From: Guptibacillus hwajinpoensis | GTDB lineage: Bacteria > Bacillota > Bacilli > Bacillales > Guptibacillaceae | Direction: 5' to 3' | DNA length: 64,000 nt | NCBI RefSeq assembly: GCF_020524165.1 | Contig: NZ_JAIVKU010000004.1 | Coordinates: forward strand, 124,001 to 188,000 | Shown: positions 36,375-45,492 of the stretch, piece by piece | Numbering within the stretch: the first letter of the stretch is position 1 | Layout: the number at the start of each line of letters is the position of its first letter | Position numbers and translations under genes: made by a program | The notes under the pieces: model-generated | Told to the model about the DNA's origin: nothing | Seen by the model: the letters and a program-made list of their open reading frames with translations, nothing else | Database searches by the model: none

Positions 36375-37625
36375 ATGAAAGTGATAAAACATATGATCGG
36401 TGAGATAGAAGTAACAAGAGATTTATTGTTATTGCTAACAATCGGTGGTTTATATGCTCTGAGCATCGCACTTTCAAATACGTTTGTGAATGTGTATTTG
36501 TGGAAGCAGTCCGGAGAGTTTGCTGATATCGGTATCTATAATCTTGCCGCGGTGATTAGCCAGCCACTAACCTTTATCCTTGCAGGAAGATGGGCGAAGA
36601 AAATGGACAGAGTGATCGTCTTACGAATTGGCGTCATTTTTCTAGCTCTCTTTTATATAACTGTTCTTTCTTTAGGTCAGAATGCGAGCCATTTACTGGT
36701 CTTACTTGGCGCCTTACTTGGAATTGGATTTGGTTTTTATTGGCTGGCATTTAATGTGTTAACATTCGAAATTACGGAGCCAGAAACCAGGGATTTTTTT
36801 AATGGTTTTCTCGGTTTACTTACCTCATTTGCAGGTATGATTGGTCCGATATTTGCGGGTGTCATTATTTCAAGTCTTGAAGCATTTACAGGATATAAAG
36901 TGATTTTTGGCGTTTCACTTGCTTTGTTTTTTGCAGCTGTTATTTTAAGTTTTTTTCTTGAACGTCGATCTGCGAAAGGGAATTTTTCTTTTACGCGAAT
37001 CTTTCAAGAAAGGAAAGTTAATACCGATTGGCTAAATATCTTGCACGCTCATTTTTTTCAAGGAATAAGAGAAGGGACCTTTATTTTCATTATTGTTGTG
37101 CTCGTTTTTATTACGACAGAGAGTGAACTAGCAATTGGAACATTTGGGCTAGTGAATTCTGCAGTATCTTTCTTGGCCTACTATCTAGCTACGCGTCTTA
37201 TAAAGCCTAGGTTCCGTAAAAAAGCCATTTTATATGGTGGCCTCATTCTATATGCGTCTGTCTTTCTGCTCGTTACAGATTTAACATTTGCACGGTTGCT
37301 AACATATGGAGTGTGTATTTCTCTTGCTTATCCGCTTCTACTGGTGCCGTATATTTCACTCACGTATGATGTCATTGGCAAGGCATGGAATGCTGCTGAA
37401 ATGCGCATTGAGTATATTGTCGTTCGAGAAGTCTACTTAAATCTTGGGCGAATTGTCTCCATTCTTTTGTTCCTGTTAACAGTGAAGTTGTTTAACGATG
37501 AAAAAAGCATTCCCATCTTGTTATTAATTGTCGGAGCAGGACATACATTTATTTACCTTTTTGTTAGGAAGCTTCAATCAACTCCAGCAACGATCGTTGA
37601 CCCTTCTCCAGACCCGTTACAATAG
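36375..37625 (+). CDS. yqgE: Major facilitator superfamily transporter (YqgE-like)
   Basis: 416 residues with about 12 hydrophobic segments in two halves and a charged central loop (about 200-225). The first half contains AGRWAKKMDRVIVLRIG, an MFS A-loop-like sequence. Substrate is unknown. The start is ATG 36375, because AAAGGGGAG lies 6 bases upstream within the sequence between the two ATGs; ATG 36354 is the longer option. It lies between sodA and pbpA, as in B. subtilis. Confidence 0.85.
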   Translation: MKVIKHMIGEIEVTRDLLLLLTIGGLYALSIALSNTFVNVYLWKQSGEFADIGIYNLAAVISQPLTFILAGRWAKKMDRVIVLRIGVIFLALFYITVLSLGQNASHLLVLLGALLGIGFGFYWLAFNVLTFEITEPETRDFFNGFLGLLTSFAGMIGPIFAGVIISSLEAFTGYKVIFGVSLALFFAAVILSFFLERRSAKGNFSFTRIFQERKVNTDWLNILHAHFFQGIREGTFIFIIVVLVFITTESELAIGTFGLVNSAVSFLAYYLATRLIKPRFRKKAILYGGLILYASVFLLVTDLTFARLLTYGVCISLAYPLLLVPYISLTYDVIGKAWNAAEMRIEYIVVREVYLNLGRIVSILLFLLTVKLFNDEKSIPILLLIVGAGHTFIYLFVRKLQSTPATIVDPSPDPLQ

Positions 37626-37684
37626 CTCATTAGTCCCTTTACTTTTTTATTATCACTAAGTATAGTAAGAAGAAGAGAGATCAG

Positions 37685-37709
37685 AGGCACCTGTCTGGAA
37701 CAGGTGCCT
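37685..37709 (+). terminator. GC-rich hairpin between the MFS gene and pbpA
   Basis: AGGCACCTGT (37685-37694) is the perfect inverted repeat of ACAGGTGCCT (37700-37709), loop CTGGA. The tail is ATATTTGTTTG, not a clean T run. It ends 18 bases before the pbpA ribosome site, so it may be a weak terminator or a leader hairpin of pbpA. Confidence 0.6.
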
Positions 37710-37737
37710 ATATTTGTTTGAGGGAAGGGAGTCTATC

Positions 37738-39756
37738 GTGAAAGCTAAGAAAAAGAAAAACCATGTACCTTTTAGGTTAAATATATTATTTTTATCTGTA
37801 TTCCTTTTGTTTTCTACCTTAATTCTTCGACTCGGTGTGATACAGATTGTTAATGGAGAAGAGTACGAGCGCGTTTCTGAGCAAACAGAGAACGTGACGG
37901 CAGAATCAACTGCACCTCGTGGGAAAATGTATGACCGTTATGGACGAGTTCTTGTTGATAATAATCCTGAGTTTGCGCTTACATACATTCGGACACAAAA
38001 TACAAAACAAGCGGAAAGACTCGAATTAGCCCGAAAATTAGCAGGTTATATCGATAAAGATACAGATGATGTCATCGATCGAGATCTTAAGGATTATTGG
38101 ATTGTAACGAATCCAGATAAGGCGAAGAAAAAATTAACCAATAAAGAATGGGAAGAATTGGAGACAAGTGAAGCGTATCAACTCCAGATCGATCGGATTA
38201 CTGATACTGATCTAGAAGAAATTAAAAACAATCCTGAAGAGTTAGAAGTGGCAGCAATAAAAAGGGCAATGGATACTGGATATGCTTTATCATCTCAAAC
38301 AATCAAAATCGGTTTGACAGAAGATGAAATTGCAAAAATAAGTGAAAACCTCGGATCGTTACCGGGTATCGAAATTCAAGCTGATGCTACAAGAGAATAT
38401 CCTTATGGAGATACGTTGCAAACTATATTTGGCAGAGTAGGGCCGATCCCTAAAGATGAGCTGAATTATTTTGGTTTGAGAGATTATGATCGAAACGATA
38501 AAGTTGGGATCAGCTATCTTGAAAAAGAATATGAAGAATATTTAAAAGGGCAAAAAGAAAAGCAAACCTACGTAACAGATAAATCTGGTGAACCAATAGG
38601 TGAACCAAAGGTGATTGAAGGACAAAGAGGAAATGATCTGGTCCTTTCACTGGATATTGATCTTCAAAAGGAAGTTGAGAAAATTCTTGATGAAGAGCTT
38701 AATGATGCGAGGCAATATGGAGCAACAAGAGGATATGTTGTCATGATGGATCCAAATACTGGTGAAATCCTTTCGCTAGCAGGTAAAGAATATAGAAGTG
38801 GGGAATTCAAAGACCGCACTTTTGGGGTTATCGGGGATTCTTATGCGATGGGATCGACGGTTAAAGGAGCAACGGTGTTAACAGGTTATCAATATGGTGT
38901 TATTAACCCTAATACAACGCTAGTGGACGAAGTATTATACTTTAAAGATGAAGGTAAGAAGTCGTCCTATACAGCAAATGCGATGGGACCAATTTCAGAT
39001 CTTGTTGCTTTGCAACGATCTTCAAACGTGTATATGTGGAAAATCGCCATGGAAATGGCTGGTTATGATTATGCTCCTTATGAAAGTAGTAGTTATGACC
39101 CCAAAGCCTATGATGAACTAAAAGAATCCTTCTCTCAGTTTGGTCTAGGTGTGAAAACGGGGGTTGACCTACCTGGGGAAAGTGCAGGATTAAATGGCGG
39201 TCTGAGTGAGTTTGGGAAAATTCTGGACTTTGCAATAGGGCAGTATGATACCTATACACCTATGCAAATGGCTCAATATATTTCTACTATTGCTAATGGA
39301 GGGTATCGCATTGAACCTCATATTCTAAAAGAAGTTCATGAACCTTCTGAGAAAGATGGTTTGTCTAATACCATTCTTTTTCAGAATACCCCTGAAGTCC
39401 TTAATAAAATTAAAATGAGTGAAGACGAAGTTGCGCATGTACAAAAGGGAATGTGGATGGTAATGAATACGGCAAACGGTACTGCAGGTACACATTATCC
39501 ATATTTCCAAAGTGATGATTATCAAGCAGCCGGAAAAACTGGTACCGCACAAATTGGCGATGGCTATAATTTAACACTTGTAGGTTATGCTCCTTATAAC
39601 AATCCTGAAGTAGCGATCGCTGTTGTTATTCCAGAAGTGAATGATTCTTCATCTGGTTATGTAAATAAAAAAATTGGTGGGCGTGCCTTGGATGCCTATT
39701 TCGATTTAAAAGAAGAAGCGAAGAAACCAATTGGATACAAAGAAGATGCTGAATAA
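37738..39756 (+). CDS. pbpA: Class B penicillin-binding protein (PbpA/PBP2 type)
   Basis: Peptidoglycan transpeptidase for cell elongation, 672 residues. One membrane anchor (NILFLSVFLLFSTLILRLGV, about 14-33) leads to a pedestal or dimerisation domain and the transpeptidase domain. Active-site motifs are STVK (about 371), SSN (about 427) and KTGT (about 598). The start is GTG 37738 with AAGGGAG 6 bases upstream; TTG 37714 is an alternative in frame. Position after yqgE agrees with B. subtilis pbpA. B. subtilis has the pst operon next; here a GH15 gene follows. Confidence 0.94.
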   Translation: MKAKKKKNHVPFRLNILFLSVFLLFSTLILRLGVIQIVNGEEYERVSEQTENVTAESTAPRGKMYDRYGRVLVDNNPEFALTYIRTQNTKQAERLELARKLAGYIDKDTDDVIDRDLKDYWIVTNPDKAKKKLTNKEWEELETSEAYQLQIDRITDTDLEEIKNNPEELEVAAIKRAMDTGYALSSQTIKIGLTEDEIAKISENLGSLPGIEIQADATREYPYGDTLQTIFGRVGPIPKDELNYFGLRDYDRNDKVGISYLEKEYEEYLKGQKEKQTYVTDKSGEPIGEPKVIEGQRGNDLVLSLDIDLQKEVEKILDEELNDARQYGATRGYVVMMDPNTGEILSLAGKEYRSGEFKDRTFGVIGDSYAMGSTVKGATVLTGYQYGVINPNTTLVDEVLYFKDEGKKSSYTANAMGPISDLVALQRSSNVYMWKIAMEMAGYDYAPYESSSYDPKAYDELKESFSQFGLGVKTGVDLPGESAGLNGGLSEFGKILDFAIGQYDTYTPMQMAQYISTIANGGYRIEPHILKEVHEPSEKDGLSNTILFQNTPEVLNKIKMSEDEVAHVQKGMWMVMNTANGTAGTHYPYFQSDDYQAAGKTGTAQIGDGYNLTLVGYAPYNNPEVAIAVVIPEVNDSSSGYVNKKIGGRALDAYFDLKEEAKKPIGYKEDAE

Positions 39757-39780
39757 AAAACCGCCTAAAAGCGGTTTTTT
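39755..39780 (+). terminator. Terminator of pbpA
   Basis: AAAAAACCGC and GCGGTTTTTT form the stem around CTAAAA, starting in the stop codon. Confidence 0.85.
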
Positions 39781-39860
39781 ATTTTTATATAAGTACCATG
39801 AGTAATGACCTGTCCATTTCTGCAATAGACTAGTGTAGGAGCTGGATAGGGGGGAGCAAG

Positions 39861-41843
39861 ATGCCAAGACACTTAGTCATTGGAAACGGTCAACTGCTTA
39901 TTAATATGGATCAGTTTCTTCAAATTCGAGATATTTACTATCCTTATGTGGGGCAACAAAATCATGTTCAAGGTCACGCCAACCGAATTGGCGTCTGGGT
40001 TGATGGGAAATTTTCATGGCTTCACTCATCGGAATGGGATATTCAACCAAATTATGACCTGGACACGCTTGTTACGTATAGCACTGCGGTGCATCCTCAT
40101 CTTGGGATTAAACTTGTTTTTGAAGAAGGCGTTCATCAACGCGAAATGCTAATGATTCGTAAAATCACGATATTTAATCTAGAAAATCAAAGTCGCGATG
40201 TGAGACTTTTCTTTCATCAGGATTTGAATATTTACGAAACTGAAGTGGGAGATACGGCTTATTATTGTCCAGATACAAAGTCTGTGATCCACTACAAACG
40301 TTATCGGTATTTTTTATTCAACGGCGAAATAGATGGAGCAGGTATCAAACAATATACAACCGGTGTAAAACGGTTTCAAGCTGCAGAGGGAACTTGGCGA
40401 GATGCTGAGGATGGTCATCTTCACGCGAACCCTATTGCCCAGGGATCAGTCGATAGTACCTTTTCTCTTGAAACAAAACTAGAACCAAACTGTTCAAAAA
40501 CCGCCTATTATTGGATGACTGTGGGTAGAACGAAAGAAGAAGTTAGTAGCATTCATGAATATGTAAGTGAGATAGGAACACAGTTAACTGTTGAAAAAAT
40601 TCGCATGTACTGGAATCGTTGGGTGAATAAGTCGGTCTTACCGGAGACGGACCTGGGACCGGAGCTTCTTTCACTTTATAAAAGAAGCTTATTAATCGTT
40701 CGTACTCAAACCAATCAGAATGGCACGATTATTGCAGCAAACGATTCAGACATTTTACATTACAATCGTGATCACTACAGCTATATGTGGCCAAGAGATG
40801 GGGCGCTCATAGCTTCTGCTATGTCTAAAGCCGGGTATCATGGCATGGTTACCAACTTTTATCGCTGCTGTGCAGAGCTTCTTTCAAAAGAAGGGTATTT
40901 ACATCATAAATACAATCCTGATGGCTCTGTAGGATCGAGCTGGCATCCTTACATCGATCGTTTGAAGCAACCTCAGCTTCCAATACAAGAAGATGAGACC
41001 GCTCTAGTTCTCTGGGCTTTCTGGGAACATTACCAATCAACAGGGGATATTGAGTTTGCTCAATCGCTTTATAAGTTTTTAGTACGGCCAGGTGCAAAGT
41101 TTTTACTGCAATTCATGGATGAAACGCTTGATTTGCCGCTACCCTCATACGATCTTTGGGAAGAAAGGTTTGGTATTTTTAGTTTTACCGCATCCGCCTG
41201 TTATGGCGGTCTAATGGCAGCTCATTCGTTTGCCAGACTGTTTGGCGAAGATGATCGTGCTGAGAGCTATTATAAAGGGGCAGAGCGAATTAAAAAGGGG
41301 ATAGAAGTACATTTGTATGACGAAACACGTTCCTGCTTTTTAAGAGGACTTTATCGAAATAACGAAACGGGTGAGATAACGAAAGATTACACGATTGAAA
41401 GTAGCCTGTTTGGTTTATTCGCATTCGGGGTTTTTTCTGCTGATGATCCTCGAATGATTCGCACGATGGAAGAGATTGAAAACAAACTTTCTGTAAAAAC
41501 TAGCATTGGCGGGGTAGCGCGTTATGTTAGTGATTATTATTTTCAACAATCTCAAAATGTTGATGAAGTACCAGGTAATCCATGGGTAATTTGTACTTTA
41601 TGGATCGCTAAATGGAAGATTTCACTCGCTCAATCTCTTGAACAGCTACGTGAAGCAAAAAAGCATATTAATTGGGTCTACCAACAGGCGCTATCTAGTG
41701 GTATACTACCAGAGCAAGTTCATCCTTATTCGGGGAAACCTCTGTCTGTAGCCCCGCTAACATGGTCACATGCCACATATGTTGATGTTGTGAAAGATTA
41801 CCTTGAGAAATATGAAGCTCTTTCATCAATAAAAACAACTTGA
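39861..41843 (+). CDS. Glycoside hydrolase family 15 (glucoamylase-like)
   Basis: 660 residues, no signal peptide, so cytoplasmic. An N-terminal beta-sandwich (about 1-265) precedes an (alpha/alpha)6 barrel. The motif MWPRDGALIASAM (about 311-323) holds catalytic-region residues. LPIQEDETALVLWAFWEHYQ and PSYDLWEERFGIFSFTASA carry likely acid and base carboxylates, and the end has GNPWVICTLW and PEQVHPYSG. It probably hydrolyses alpha-glucosidic bonds in short glucans or trehalose-type sugars. GGGGGGAG precedes ATG 39861. Substrate is not determinable here. Confidence 0.88.
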   Translation: MPRHLVIGNGQLLINMDQFLQIRDIYYPYVGQQNHVQGHANRIGVWVDGKFSWLHSSEWDIQPNYDLDTLVTYSTAVHPHLGIKLVFEEGVHQREMLMIRKITIFNLENQSRDVRLFFHQDLNIYETEVGDTAYYCPDTKSVIHYKRYRYFLFNGEIDGAGIKQYTTGVKRFQAAEGTWRDAEDGHLHANPIAQGSVDSTFSLETKLEPNCSKTAYYWMTVGRTKEEVSSIHEYVSEIGTQLTVEKIRMYWNRWVNKSVLPETDLGPELLSLYKRSLLIVRTQTNQNGTIIAANDSDILHYNRDHYSYMWPRDGALIASAMSKAGYHGMVTNFYRCCAELLSKEGYLHHKYNPDGSVGSSWHPYIDRLKQPQLPIQEDETALVLWAFWEHYQSTGDIEFAQSLYKFLVRPGAKFLLQFMDETLDLPLPSYDLWEERFGIFSFTASACYGGLMAAHSFARLFGEDDRAESYYKGAERIKKGIEVHLYDETRSCFLRGLYRNNETGEITKDYTIESSLFGLFAFGVFSADDPRMIRTMEEIENKLSVKTSIGGVARYVSDYYFQQSQNVDEVPGNPWVICTLWIAKWKISLAQSLEQLREAKKHINWVYQQALSSGILPEQVHPYSGKPLSVAPLTWSHATYVDVVKDYLEKYEALSSIKTT

Positions 41844-41919
41844 TTGAAAGAGAATTGTTTGTTATCATAATGAAGTATGTTGTTAAATGAACAGTTTGAT
41901 AGGATTTGGAGGGATATTC

Positions 41920-42069
41920 ATGCGCGTACAAATTACATTGGCTTGCACTGAAACAGGCGATCGTAACTACATCACGACGAAGAACAAACGTACTAACCCT
42001 GATCGTCTTGAACTTAAAAAATACAGCCCAAGACTTAAAAAGCAGACGTTACATCGCGAAACTAAGTAA
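41920..42069 (+). CDS. rpmG: 50S ribosomal protein L33 (zinc-ligand-poor form)
   Basis: 49 residues, [20 protein letters not shown] onward, ending LHRETK. It is a large-subunit ribosomal protein. Only one cysteine (residue 9) remains; the positions that carry the other zinc cysteines in C+ paralogues hold Thr and Ser (CTETG and KKYSPR). It is thus expected to fold without zinc. GGAGG lies 8 bases before ATG 41920. The neighbouring yqgN order matches B. subtilis rpmGA. No Zur-box was seen upstream. Confidence 0.93.
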   Translation: MRVQITLACTETGDRNYITTKNKRTNPDRLELKKYSPRLKKQTLHRETK

Positions 42070-42095
42070 GCAGTAGGATATCCTACTGCTTTTTT
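42068..42095 (+). terminator. Terminator of rpmG
   Basis: AAGCAGTAGGAT and ATCCTACTGCTT abut to form a perfect palindrome with a following T run. Confidence 0.85.
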
Positions 42096-42147
42096 ATTTG
42101 CACATTTTCCCGTAGACTAGTAAGAGAAGAAATGGGGAGGATTGATG

Positions 42148-42714
42148 ATGCAATCAAAGCATGAATGGCGAACGAATATGAAATTGAAAATAAACGAAAT
42201 TCGTCCTGAAGAAAAAGCACTTCTAGATCAACAAATTTTGAACCGCCTCTATACATATGAACCATACAACACAGCAGAAACGATTGGGTTAACAGTTGCG
42301 ATGAAAGGTGAAATAAATACAAAAGAAATTATCGAAAAAGCCTGGACTGATGGCAAACGAGTAGCAGTCCCAAAATGTAATCCTAAAACAAAACAGATGA
42401 CCTTTCATTATCTAACAGAATGGGATCAGTTAGAGAAAGTTTATTTTGGCTTGGAAGAACCACATCCTGATAAAACTGCGCTATGTCCTTCTGTCGAAAT
42501 AGATCTATTGCTTGTACCAGGGCTGATTTTTGATCGTCATGGCTTTAGAATAGGATTTGGCGGCGGCTACTATGACCGATACTTGAAGAGATATACAAAC
42601 TCAACGGTTTCACTTGCCTATGAATTTCAACTTGTGGAAAAAGTGCCAACCGAAACGTTTGATTTACCTGTACAAGCCATTATTACAAATGACCGAATTG
42701 TTAACATAGTATGA
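42148..42714 (+). CDS. yqgN: 5-formyltetrahydrofolate cyclo-ligase
   Basis: Converts 5-formyl-THF to 5,10-methenyl-THF with ATP, rescuing folate. It has 188 residues. Family segments are VAVPKCNPKTKQMTFH, then LLLVPGLIFDRHGFRIGFGGGYYDRYLKR (split here by short text: phosphate-binding G-rich loop at about 146-152). GGGGAGG supports ATG 42145 or 42148. It overlaps the next gene by four bases. Corresponds to B. subtilis yqgN; the THF pool links it to methionine synthesis at 22-30 kb. Confidence 0.92.
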   Translation: MQSKHEWRTNMKLKINEIRPEEKALLDQQILNRLYTYEPYNTAETIGLTVAMKGEINTKEIIEKAWTDGKRVAVPKCNPKTKQMTFHYLTEWDQLEKVYFGLEEPHPDKTALCPSVEIDLLLVPGLIFDRHGFRIGFGGGYYDRYLKRYTNSTVSLAYEFQLVEKVPTETFDLPVQAIITNDRIVNIV

Positions 42715-43481
42715 TTATTTATGCTTTCATATGTGCTCTGACAGGTTTTCTTGGTTACAAAGTTCAAGCGCTTTCGAAAAAAGGGGCGGTAGCGGCTACA
42801 GGAGTTGGGTGTTTGATCGCACTTGGATTTGCCTGGAAAGGACTTTTGCTTCTCGGCATCTTTTTTCTAACCTCCACGATTTGGAGTAAATATCAATCGG
42901 AGCAAAAAGGTGGTATCGAGGAAATTGTAGAAAAGGGTGCATCGAGAGATCAGTATCAGGTTCTTGCTAACGGTGGGGTGGCTGCTTTTGCTGGATTGAT
43001 GATGGTTATTTTTCCTGGAGAGGTATGGACGTTAATTCTGTTAAGTGCGATTGCCACTTCTAATTCTGATACGTGGGCTTCTGAACTTGGTGTTCTCTCA
43101 TCACGAAGACCCCTTCATATAAAAACATTGAAAATCGTTCCAGCAGGAACTTCTGGCGCAGTAAGTATGCTAGGTATCGTGGCGTCTTTTCTTGGAGCGG
43201 GTTTAATTGGTGTAGTCGGTTCTTTCGTTTTTGACCTATCTTATCAAGCAGCAGCTGTTGTTACAATCGCTGGTTTTGTCGGTTGCTTAAGCGATACGCT
43301 GATTGGAGCAACCATGCAGGAGGAGTTTCAATGTCTACATTGTGGAACAAGAACTGAGAGGCGCACTCATTGTGGAAAGCAAACTGTTGTACTAAGTGGC
43401 GTAAAAGGTATTAATAATGATTTAGTTAATTTCGTTTCTTCGGTAATGGGTGCTCTTATAGGAGGTGCATGGATATTATGA
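42711..43481 (+). CDS. DUF92 family membrane protein
   Basis: 256 residues with about six hydrophobic segments. Motifs typical of DUF92/VTE6-like proteins are visible: ALSKKGAVAATGVGC near 20-34, NSDTWASELGVLSSRRP (about 114-130) and DTLIGATMQEEFQCLHCG (about 195-212). Plant VTE6 relatives are phytyl-phosphate kinases; the bacterial substrate is unknown. A CxxC pair and a further Cys lie near the end. The ATG start overlaps the stop of the upstream gene. It also overlaps mobA at its end, so all three may be co-transcribed. Confidence 0.85.
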   Translation: MIIYAFICALTGFLGYKVQALSKKGAVAATGVGCLIALGFAWKGLLLLGIFFLTSTIWSKYQSEQKGGIEEIVEKGASRDQYQVLANGGVAAFAGLMMVIFPGEVWTLILLSAIATSNSDTWASELGVLSSRRPLHIKTLKIVPAGTSGAVSMLGIVASFLGAGLIGVVGSFVFDLSYQAAAVVTIAGFVGCLSDTLIGATMQEEFQCLHCGTRTERRTHCGKQTVVLSGVKGINNDLVNFVSSVMGALIGGAWIL

Positions 43482-44083
43482 AAATAATAGGTATATTGCT
43501 TGCAGGAGGAGAATCTCGAAGGTTTGGATCTCCAAAAGCATTTGCTGCCTTTCACAATAAACCCTTTTATGAAGTGGTTCTTAATCAACTTTATCCTGTT
43601 ATAGATGAAGCGATAATTGTTACGAAAACGAATTTATTAGAGAAATTCATTTTGGAAACAGCTAGAGATCTGAAAGTGATAAAAGATGAGGAAGCTTTCC
43701 AAGGGATGGGGCCACTAGCAGGCATTTATTCTGGGATTACTCATACGAGTGGGGATTATTATTTTACTGTAGCTTGTGATATGCCGTTAGTGACGGAGAG
43801 TTTATTTTCACTTCTAATAGAAGAACTGAATAAACACCCTAATGCTATGGCGGTCGTACCTGTGAGTTCTGGCAGGCGTCAGCCTCTTTGTGCGATTTAC
43901 CATTCTTCATGTCAACCTATTATCGAACAACTTCTTATATCAGGGAGAAGAAGAATGAATGATCTCCTCGAATCCATTGACGCGCTTTATGTCGAAATTG
44001 AGAATTACGAAAATCAATTTTTAAATGTAAATACAAGAGAAGAGTATAACCTGGTTCAAAAAGGAGACAGATTAAATGGGTGA
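43478..44083 (+). CDS. mobA: Molybdenum cofactor guanylyltransferase
   Basis: Adds GMP to molybdopterin. It has 201 residues with the nucleotidyltransferase motif ILLAGGESRRFGSPKAF (about 6-22), DEEAFQGMGPLAGIYSG (metal and guanine-binding region, about 69-85) and VACDMPLV (about 99). Start uncertain: ATG 43478 (overlapping the DUF92 stop) or ATG 43469, both near GGAGG at 43461-43465. It overlaps the ThiF/MoeB gene by eight bases. No molybdopterin synthase genes are in the window. Confidence 0.9.
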   Translation: MKIIGILLAGGESRRFGSPKAFAAFHNKPFYEVVLNQLYPVIDEAIIVTKTNLLEKFILETARDLKVIKDEEAFQGMGPLAGIYSGITHTSGDYYFTVACDMPLVTESLFSLLIEELNKHPNAMAVVPVSSGRRQPLCAIYHSSCQPIIEQLLISGRRRMNDLLESIDALYVEIENYENQFLNVNTREEYNLVQKGDRLNG

Positions 44084-45095
44084 CTTCAAAAGATATTCTA
44101 GACAAATGCTTTTTTCTCCTATAGGCGAAGAAGGGCAAAAGAATTTCAGTCAATCACGAGCCATTATTGTTGGAATGGGGGCGCTTGGCACCGCTATAGC
44201 CAATCATCTAGTGCGCGCAGGGTTTGGCTATATAAGGATTGTCGATCGTGATTATGTAGAGCAAAGCAATCTTCAAAGACAGATGTTATTTGATGAAGAG
44301 GATGTAGCTGCAGCGTTACCAAAAACAATTGCAGCAAAAAAGAAACTAGAAAAAATGAACTCGTCAGTTGAAATTGAAGCAATGGTAGCGGATGTTAACG
44401 CAAGTAATGTAAGTAAGCTAATAGAAGACGTAGACTTTGTTATGGATGGCACCGATAATTTTTCAACACGATTTCTTTTGAATGATGCTTGTTTCAAATA
44501 TAATATTCCGTTCGTTTATGGTGGTGCAGTTAGTTCAAGAGGAATGACAGCACTATTTGTTCCTGGCGAAACACCTTGCCTTCGTTGCTTTATTCAGGGA
44601 GGAGAAGGAACGACAGGTGAAACGTGCGACACAATCGGTGTGATCTCTCCTATCGTAGATATTATTGCGTCGTATCAGGTAACGGAGATTATGAAATATA
44701 TAGCGGGAAATCGTGAAAAGCTTCATAGAAGCCTGATGACAATGGATATATGGCATAATCATAGCTATGCGATGAAATTTTCTTCACCCAAAAAAGGATG
44801 TCCAACTTGTCAAACCAATGAATATCCAACATTAAAAGGTGGAGCAAAGCAGGATATCACCTCACTATGTGGGAGAGAAACAATTCAGATCCAGTTAGAA
44901 AGTCACTTTGATTTAAAAGAATGGGCATTAAAGCTAGAAAAAACGTCAAAAGTGAAGAAAACACCCTTCTTACTTAAAGCGCAACTTGAAGAAGGAGAAA
45001 GACTCGTGCTATTCCCAGATGGACGGGTACTTATTCAAGGGACAGAAGATAGTGGAAGAGCAAAAGCACTCTATGCAAGATATATTGGTATGTAA
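44076..45095 (+). CDS. ThiF/MoeB-family adenylyltransferase (E1-like)
   Basis: Activates the C-terminal Gly of a ubiquitin-like sulfur carrier (ThiS or MoaD) as an adenylate. 339 residues. The ATP-binding Rossmann loop GMGALGTAIANHLVRAG (about 32-48) leads to RDYVEQSNLQRQ, the Mg-binding DGTDNF (about 125), and zinc cysteines CLRC (about 167) and CPTC (about 245). A C-terminal extension (about 255-339) with FPDGRVLIQG is shared with Bacillus ThiF and MoeB. Next to mobA it could be MoeB; but the thi operon at 57-61 kb lacks thiF, so it could serve ThiS, or both. Confidence 0.88.
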   Translation: MGDFKRYSRQMLFSPIGEEGQKNFSQSRAIIVGMGALGTAIANHLVRAGFGYIRIVDRDYVEQSNLQRQMLFDEEDVAAALPKTIAAKKKLEKMNSSVEIEAMVADVNASNVSKLIEDVDFVMDGTDNFSTRFLLNDACFKYNIPFVYGGAVSSRGMTALFVPGETPCLRCFIQGGEGTTGETCDTIGVISPIVDIIASYQVTEIMKYIAGNREKLHRSLMTMDIWHNHSYAMKFSSPKKGCPTCQTNEYPTLKGGAKQDITSLCGRETIQIQLESHFDLKEWALKLEKTSKVKKTPFLLKAQLEEGERLVLFPDGRVLIQGTEDSGRAKALYARYIGM

Positions 45096-45127
45096 AAAAG
45101 CACCAGCCCCGTGGCTGGTGCTTTTTT
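45094..45127 (+). terminator. Terminator of the mobA-E1 transcript
   Basis: AAAAAAGCACCAGCC and GGCTGGTGCTTTTTT form a 15-bp stem around a four-base loop. Confidence 0.88.
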
Positions 45128-45145
45128 ACATGTTCATTCTTATCC

Positions 45146-45174
45146 TTGACATCCCTCCGATTCAATTATAGAAT
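45146..45174 (+). promoter_or_regulatory. Promoter of the T-box leader
   Basis: TTGACA (45146-45151) and TAGAAT (45169-45174) with a 17-base spacer. Confidence 0.75.
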
Positions 45175-45194
45175 GGCAATGTTACTTAAACGCA

Positions 45195-45427
45195 CAAAAG
45201 CATAAAAGTACAAAAGCGAGGATTCAGACGAGTAGCTTCTTTAGAAGAGCAGTGGTAGAGATCTGGTGGTTGCTGTAAACCAGAGCGTCTAAAAGTGAAA
45301 TTACATCTGATGAGCGAGGTACGCGGCATCCTTCCGTTAAAGGGGATATGAGTGGGCAGGTAAAGCTGTCAATAAGGGTGGTACCGCGAAGAAATTCGTC
45401 CCTTCAATTGATGAAGGGCTTTTTTTA
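45195..45427 (+). ncRNA. T-box leader upstream of nhaC (specifier probably UAC, Tyr)
   Basis: The invariant antiterminator sequence AGGGTGGTACCGCG is at 45375-45388. It is followed by the terminator CCCTTCA/TGAAGGG (45400-45418) with seven T residues. Upstream stem I contains the AGTAG motif near 45231 and GTGAAATTACATC at 45295-45307, the usual specifier-loop surroundings. TAC at 45302-45304 (tyrosine) is followed by a conserved-looking A and is the best specifier, though ATT (Ile) or ACA (Thr) in other registers cannot be excluded. Uncharged tRNA should switch on the gene. Confidence 0.88.
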
Positions 45428-45492
45428 ATGGAAAAATAAAGATAGAGCAAAACTAAGATGTGAGAGAATAGAGATCAAGGGAGAGAAAGATA

